DNA of 64,000 nucleotides from Candidatus Obscuribacterales bacterium. GTDB lineage: Bacteria > Cyanobacteriota > Vampirovibrionia > Obscuribacterales > Obscuribacteraceae. A model generated the notes under the pieces. It ran no database searches, was not told the DNA's origin, and saw nothing but the letters and a program-made list of their open reading frames with translations. Below, piece by piece: positions 59,666 through 64,000 of the stretch. Location of the stretch: contig JAHBVO010000001.1 in the NCBI GenBank assembly GCA_019637435.1, forward strand, positions 2,108,001-2,172,000, in the 5' to 3' direction. Position 1 is the stretch's first letter, and every line of letters begins with the position of its first letter. The position numbers and the translations under genes were made by a program.

Positions 59666-60940
59666 ATGACCTCCAACAACCCTCAGGACGAAAATAGACA
59701 GCTGAATTACTCCGACCACCTCAGGCGAGTCAGGCAAGTAAAGCGCACTTTGGATGTGGCAACGCCAAACGTCCAGACTGTTCACTCAGCTGATGGTGCT
59801 GGTGCACCTCAGCTTTTAAACCGGCCTGAGTCCGAGATCGAAAGAAATCGAGCTGACGCGAATCTTGCACGGGGGAGTTCTGGCGATCCCAAGAAAATGA
59901 AGCCGGTTGGGCGCGATCACATTTCTCATGAGTCACTGAGGGACCAAGCTGTCTCTCGGAAAACGAGACGTCCAGCAGAAGACGTTGACATTGCTAGAGC
60001 ACTTCTGAACGCTGAAACGCCGGCCGGTCATCCAGCAGAGTCCATACAGCAGCCACAATTCCACCCTCAAGCTATATCTCCGGATTCAGCTAAGCTGCCG
60101 ACGTCAACCAGTTCAGCGGTCGAACCAATGGAAAAGCCGATGGCAGAAGTTGCTTCCCAAAAGCCACCACAAACTCCGCCCTCTTCGTCTGTCAGGACTG
60201 AGCCGGTTGAGCAAGATGCTTTCCGACGGGGCAGCTCAAGGCAGTTTGTTGCAAAAACTCTCATGGATCACAACGCCATTTTGAAGGCGCAGGCGTTGCG
60301 ACAGAAAGCCCGAATAGAGAAGGAAATTGCAGAGAGGCAGAAGCAGCCGGTAAAACTGGTAGAGCCGATCAAGGCGCAGAAGGAAGTTCGCTCCTGCCCC
60401 TTTTCCTGGACGGAAGATGTTTCCGGAGAACGATTTAAGTATTGCATCAAGTGCCAGGCGCCAGTCTATAACCTGGATGGGCTCGATTTTGCCGAGGCCG
60501 AAAAACTGATTTTCAAAAGAGAGAATCGCAAGAAGTTTGCGATTTTTAGAAGACCAGACGGCAAGTTCATGACTTCGGACTGCCCGGTTGAGAAGAGAAA
60601 GAGACAGCAGTTTGTCGGAGTAATCGCCCTGTGTGTGTGTTTAGTTATCGTTGCTGTTAGTGTTCTGATAATGATGCCTCCCAGCACCTCGGTTAGTTCC
60701 GATAATTTACTCAAAGCGCCTGCACCGGATCCGGTGTCATCATCAAACTGGTCGGAAGACCCGCCGGTCTCAGGTACAAAGTCTACTGCCACCAAATCTG
60801 GTGAGGGGATACAGCACTACGAAGCGGGTGATGTTTTACCAAAGGAACCGGCTAGCAGTGGCATTGATACCAGCAAGCCCGCGCCGAAGGCGGTCACTGA
60901 ATCCGAGGAGAATGGAGACTTCTGGGAATTCGGACCGTAA
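59666..60940 (+). CDS. 4-Cys domain membrane protein
   Basis: A 424-residue protein. A long disordered, charged, Pro-rich cytoplasmic part (1-235) precedes a compact domain (about 240-310) with CPFSWTED, YCIKCQAPVYNLDGLDFAEAE and FAIFRRPDGKFMTSDCPV. The four Cys resemble a small metal-binding module, CPxxW...CxxC-x-VYNL...DCP, seen in several bacterial membrane proteins of unknown function. One membrane helix follows (about 317-340) and a Ser/Pro-rich outer tail. Divergent from the TadE/F-like gene 115 bases away. Confidence 0.7.
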   Translation: MTSNNPQDENRQLNYSDHLRRVRQVKRTLDVATPNVQTVHSADGAGAPQLLNRPESEIERNRADANLARGSSGDPKKMKPVGRDHISHESLRDQAVSRKTRRPAEDVDIARALLNAETPAGHPAESIQQPQFHPQAISPDSAKLPTSTSSAVEPMEKPMAEVASQKPPQTPPSSSVRTEPVEQDAFRRGSSRQFVAKTLMDHNAILKAQALRQKARIEKEIAERQKQPVKLVEPIKAQKEVRSCPFSWTEDVSGERFKYCIKCQAPVYNLDGLDFAEAEKLIFKRENRKKFAIFRRPDGKFMTSDCPVEKRKRQQFVGVIALCVCLVIVAVSVLIMMPPSTSVSSDNLLKAPAPDPVSSSNWSEDPPVSGTKSTATKSGEGIQHYEAGDVLPKEPASSGIDTSKPAPKAVTESEENGDFWEFGP

Positions 60941-60955
60941 CCGCCGTCGACGTGA

Positions 60956-62521
60956 CTACCGGGCGTGAGCTGCATCTTCACGTTCGGATCGAACTCGAAG
61001 CTGTTTTTCATCCAGAGATCTTCGATAATCTTCAATGACCTCGCTCGATATATGACCTCTGTTAGAGAGCTCGTTCAACCGATCCTTTTGAGCCATAACT
61101 AACTCGCTGTCTACTTGCAATCGTTCTAAAACGTTTGCAGAATCGGGCTCTGAGTAGGCGAGCTGCAGGAGTTGTTCTGTCTCTTCTCTTTTGTCTCGAA
61201 TTTTTTCGGTTTCTTTTCGATGATGTTTTCTCTCCATTTTGTTTTGTCTCACAAGCGAATCAATACGTTTCTTTTGATAATCGAGTCGGGACAGTTGCAG
61301 TTCCAATTGTGCGGTCTTCGAAGTTCTAACCGGGATAACTTTCAGCAATTTCACTAATGGTTCCACTGTTAATCCTGGAACGAGCAAGGTAAAGAGCGCC
61401 ACACCAAATGTGGTGACGATCACCGCCTCGCGCTGCGGAAAGTCCATGGGCAAGCTTAAAGCCATTGCCATGCAGAGCGAACCTCTCAGCCCGCCCCAGA
61501 GAAGAAGTGCTCGCCACTTCATCGGTATGGGTTGTTGTCTGCTCGATACTAGCGGGCTAAGACCATAAATTACGACAAATCGTGCGATCAGAATTGCGAC
61601 GACTCCGGCCAGAATTGATGGAGAATATTTGATCAGCAAATCGAACTTGATCTGCATGCCAATGAGGAGAAATACCAGGGATTCTGCTATGAAAGCTGCA
61701 TACTCCCAGAATGAGTCTACCAGCAGCCTCGTTGATGCGGACATCCTCTGTCTGCTGCCGAAGTTCCCCATGACGATACCAGCGGTGAGCACTGCTATTA
61801 CCGCAGACACGTGCAAGTGCTCGGCGCAAATGTAAGAGCCGTAAGCGACTAACACCGTAAGAGTGGTCTCTAGAAGATGGTCATCAAAATAATGCGTTGC
61901 TTTGGACGCCAGAAATCCTGCCGCTGCTCCAACGGCAATGCCACCGCATGTGATGCTGACGAAATCTACCGCTATCGTTGTCCATGAAAAATCCCCACCC
62001 GCAAGAATCGCGGCTAGAAAAATTCTAAAGAGAGCAACTGCGGTGCCATCGTTCAAAAGGCTTTCGCCTTCCAGTATAGTGTGCAGCCGTCTGTTTACGT
62101 TCAGGCTTTTGAATAATGCTAAAACGGAGATTGGGTCGGTTGCGGAGATCATTGACCCGAACAGAAGAGCTATCTTCAGGTCAAAGCTAGTCAATGCATG
62201 CAGCACGAGCCCGACAGTCACAGTGGACACCATGACACCGACTGTCGCGAAGGCTGTTACTGGCTTCCAGCATTTCTTCAAAGTTTCGAAGTGCAGATTC
62301 CACGATGCTTCGAACAATAGGACGGGCAGGAATATAAGTAAGATCAGTTCAGGAGTCATGGCGACGACTGGCAGCCAATGGAAAACGCCGATCAGTAGGC
62401 CCACTATCACGAGCGCGATCGAGTAGGGCAGTTTAACCCACTTGGTCACGACTGCAACGCCAGATGCGAGAAGCAGCATCGAGAAGAGTACATACAGGTT
62501 GAGATTTTCACCGTGATTCAT
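60956..62521 (-). CDS. Na+/H+ antiporter, CPA1 (NhaP/NHE-like) family
   Basis: A 521-residue membrane antiporter exchanging Na+ or K+ for protons. About twelve helices occupy residues 1-410; conserved CPA1 blocks are LLPVLLFEASW-like (IFLPVLLFEASWNLHF), GSMISATDPISVLALF with the Asp-Pro of the ion site, EGESLLNDGTAVALFR with the paired Asn-Asp, and LLWGGLRGSLCMAMALSLP. The C-terminal 115 residues are a soluble, highly charged helical tail (QKKRIDSLVRQNKMERKHH). ATG 62521 is chosen for GAGGAG five bases upstream; the frame is open 13 codons further. Confidence 0.93.
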   Translation of the reverse strand: MNHGENLNLYVLFSMLLLASGVAVVTKWVKLPYSIALVIVGLLIGVFHWLPVVAMTPELILLIFLPVLLFEASWNLHFETLKKCWKPVTAFATVGVMVSTVTVGLVLHALTSFDLKIALLFGSMISATDPISVLALFKSLNVNRRLHTILEGESLLNDGTAVALFRIFLAAILAGGDFSWTTIAVDFVSITCGGIAVGAAAGFLASKATHYFDDHLLETTLTVLVAYGSYICAEHLHVSAVIAVLTAGIVMGNFGSRQRMSASTRLLVDSFWEYAAFIAESLVFLLIGMQIKFDLLIKYSPSILAGVVAILIARFVVIYGLSPLVSSRQQPIPMKWRALLLWGGLRGSLCMAMALSLPMDFPQREAVIVTTFGVALFTLLVPGLTVEPLVKLLKVIPVRTSKTAQLELQLSRLDYQKKRIDSLVRQNKMERKHHRKETEKIRDKREETEQLLQLAYSEPDSANVLERLQVDSELVMAQKDRLNELSNRGHISSEVIEDYRRSLDEKQLRVRSEREDAAHAR

Positions 62522-63080
62522 TGGAACTCCTCGGTGCCTATGCACGACAGAACATAGCAAGCGTGTACAACGTAAGTGCGCGCCATACAGTAGTCAGTTT
62601 GTAATTTCGCTTGATTCTTCATCGAGCATTTAACCGCGATGGCTCTGCACATCGCGGTTGTAAGCGTGACTCGTCTTCAAGCTAATAGGTTACCGCGGCT
62701 AACGGGCTCTTGTTCCTGAGCAAATCAAACCGTGTTAACCTTTCGATTATTACGGAAGGATTCTTTCATTAGCAGTTCTAAACCGAAATTCTTCAGGATT
62801 TCGCCGGCGGTTCGCGAGGCAAGTTATTTATGGTAACTGGTCGCCACAGCGTCGAAGTTATTGATTGATACCACCGGTAGTGACTAATCGGTGCTATCGA
62901 CTTTGCGAATAGCAAAGAGTGTTTGGCTGCATTTACCAACTGCGTCAACTTTAATAAATATCGGATTCAGTGTGATCTTTTCGTGATCGCACTAAACTTG
63001 CACAACTGGTCTTTGATTTGTTGCGACAATAGATCTGGTGCCGATTGTGGCGAACTTGTGATCGTCAGTTTTATGAAAAT
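62522..63080. other. Divergent promoter region between antiporter and TolC-family genes
   Basis: About 560 bases without a supported frame. It holds the inverted repeat at 62632-62659 and short imperfect repeats, and must carry promoters for both divergent genes. Confidence 0.5.
62632..62659. repeat. Perfect 10-bp inverted repeat between divergent genes
   Basis: AACCGCGATG (62632-62641) and CATCGCGGTT (62650-62659) with an 8-base loop, about 110 bases upstream of the antiporter start. No T-run follows on either strand, so an operator or mRNA leader structure is more likely than a terminator. Confidence 0.6.
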
Positions 63081-64000
63081 ATGCCATTGAAGATTGTCCG
63101 TGCATTCTTGTTCTCACTCAGCGTTTGCGTTCATCTCGTAACTCTTCGATGCGATGCAGCCTTTGCCCAATCTTCAGTGAAGGATCAATCAACTGGACGT
63201 TCGACGTCAAGCGATTCGCCCTCGTCTATTTTGCCGGACGCTGTTTCTCCGCAAATGACTTCGGACAGTTCTCCTGCAGAACCTGAATCATACGGTGATG
63301 CTCCGGCTCTTCGTGGTGTAGAGCAAAACTATTCGCCGATAGTTCTTAAAAACCGCATACAGCAAAGTGTGTTTGATAAACCATTCACGCTGGAAGGCGC
63401 TGTCAGATATGCGGACGAAAATTATCCATCCATTCTTAAGAGTCGCGCCCAATCCGAAGCAGCAAAGTCTGACATTAAGGTGCAGAAGCTGAATGAATAC
63501 ATGCCGGACTCGCTCTTTCAGTATCAGGACATCATGGCAAGCCATAATAAATTGGCGGAAGTTTTTTATGGCAGTCCAGTATTCCCGGCTGTCTCCGGAC
63601 CGGGAACCAACAAGATCAGCCTGGCACCAGTCTTTTACAGCGGTGGCGGTTTCAGCCTTGATTGGGCGCCGCTTGATTTCGGATTGCATAAATCGCGAAT
63701 CAACCTGGTTAAATCACACTACACAAGAGCCCTGGCACAACAGGACTTAACGAAGTTTGATGTCGAAGTCGCTACCGCAAGCGCGTTCCTTGATGTTGTC
63801 GAGGCCCTAGAGCAGGTCCGCGCGGCAGAGGAAAACGTTGCGTCCTTCTCGCAGTTCCGGACCGTTGTAGAGGCGCAGGTAAAGTCAGATTTGAAACCCG
63901 GTGCTGATGCGTCTCTTGCTGAGGCACAACTGGCTAACGCGACTAATCAGGTTCTACGCGCACGTCTTAACCGCGAAATATCACTTGCAAATCTTGCCAA
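63081..64000 (+). CDS. TolC-family outer membrane efflux protein, partial (C-terminus outside window)
   Basis: 306 codons are open from ATG 63081 to the window end. Signal peptide at about 1-32 (FLFSLSVCVHLVTLRCDAAFA), a Ser/Pro-rich linker to about 90, then the TolC start FTLEGAVRYADENYPSILKSRAQSEAAKSDI, typical of the first outer membrane factor helix, and further long helices (AQVKSDLKPGADASLAEAQLAN). Such proteins form the outer membrane channel for RND pumps or type I secretion. It may serve the CzcAB-type pump 33 kb away. A second ATG at 63073 is out of frame. Confidence 0.88.
   Translation, partial: MPLKIVRAFLFSLSVCVHLVTLRCDAAFAQSSVKDQSTGRSTSSDSPSSILPDAVSPQMTSDSSPAEPESYGDAPALRGVEQNYSPIVLKNRIQQSVFDKPFTLEGAVRYADENYPSILKSRAQSEAAKSDIKVQKLNEYMPDSLFQYQDIMASHNKLAEVFYGSPVFPAVSGPGTNKISLAPVFYSGGGFSLDWAPLDFGLHKSRINLVKSHYTRALAQQDLTKFDVEVATASAFLDVVEALEQVRAAEENVASFSQFRTVVEAQVKSDLKPGADASLAEAQLANATNQVLRARLNREISLANLA

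Overview
The window looks like a chromosomal segment of a bacterium near the non-photosynthetic sister group of cyanobacteria (Vampirovibrionia/Melainabacteria, Obscuribacter-like). That is an inference from the gene mix: orphan TadE/TadG-like pseudopilin genes, a Ser/Thr kinase with C-terminal leucine-rich repeats, a very large repeat-rich toxin-like protein, many secreted low-complexity proteins, and a 4-Cys domain protein. No 16S rRNA or ribosomal protein is present, so the placement is not proven. There is no CRISPR array, transposase or phage gene. The only RNA gene seen is one tRNA-Asn.

Layout. 1-5.1 kb: partial gluconokinase, a secreted protein, a HEAT-repeat protein, a ribbon-helix-helix regulator and 1.3 kb of gene-poor DNA. 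5.1-10 kb: exonuclease III, a large acyl-CoA dehydrogenase, a repeat-bearing intergenic region and a membrane-anchored SGNH-like protein. 10.2-14.7 kb (minus): a tight cluster of a YbjN-like protein, a CysQ/IMPase-family phosphatase, RNase D and an LRR Ser/Thr kinase. 15-25.4 kb: tRNA-Asn, a DUF2252 protein, an alpha/beta hydrolase, an E2-like acyltransferase lacking its catalytic His, an IPT/TIG protein, an MscS channel, a protein with a proline every seventh residue, and homospermidine synthase.

25.5-35.7 kb is a metal/envelope-stress module: a CzcA/CzcB-type RND pump, a Spy/CpxP-like periplasmic protein, a small TPR-like protein, a macro/aminopeptidase-like plus TIR-like fusion, and a response regulator/histidine kinase pair. 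The response regulator is broken by one missing base. A 32-bp element with two TAAAGG half-sites 11 bp apart occurs twice, about 40 bp before the TIR-like gene and before the response regulator, and marks a likely regulon. A TolC-family outer membrane protein begins at the right end of the window, away from the pump.

35.8-62.5 kb: two minus-strand sets of TadE/TadG-like genes (37.5-42.7 kb, with a subtilisin-like protease and two paralogous secreted proteins; 56.3-59.6 kb) flank a 10.5-kb gene for a 3,509-residue protein. That protein has 130-residue repeats, a run of 7-residue repeats, hydrophobic segments and a C-terminal zeta-toxin-like kinase domain. Overlapping its stop codon is a small helical ORF that appears to start at ATT and is a candidate antidote. 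This toxin-like gene pair and the duplicated operator are the two most interesting signals in the window.
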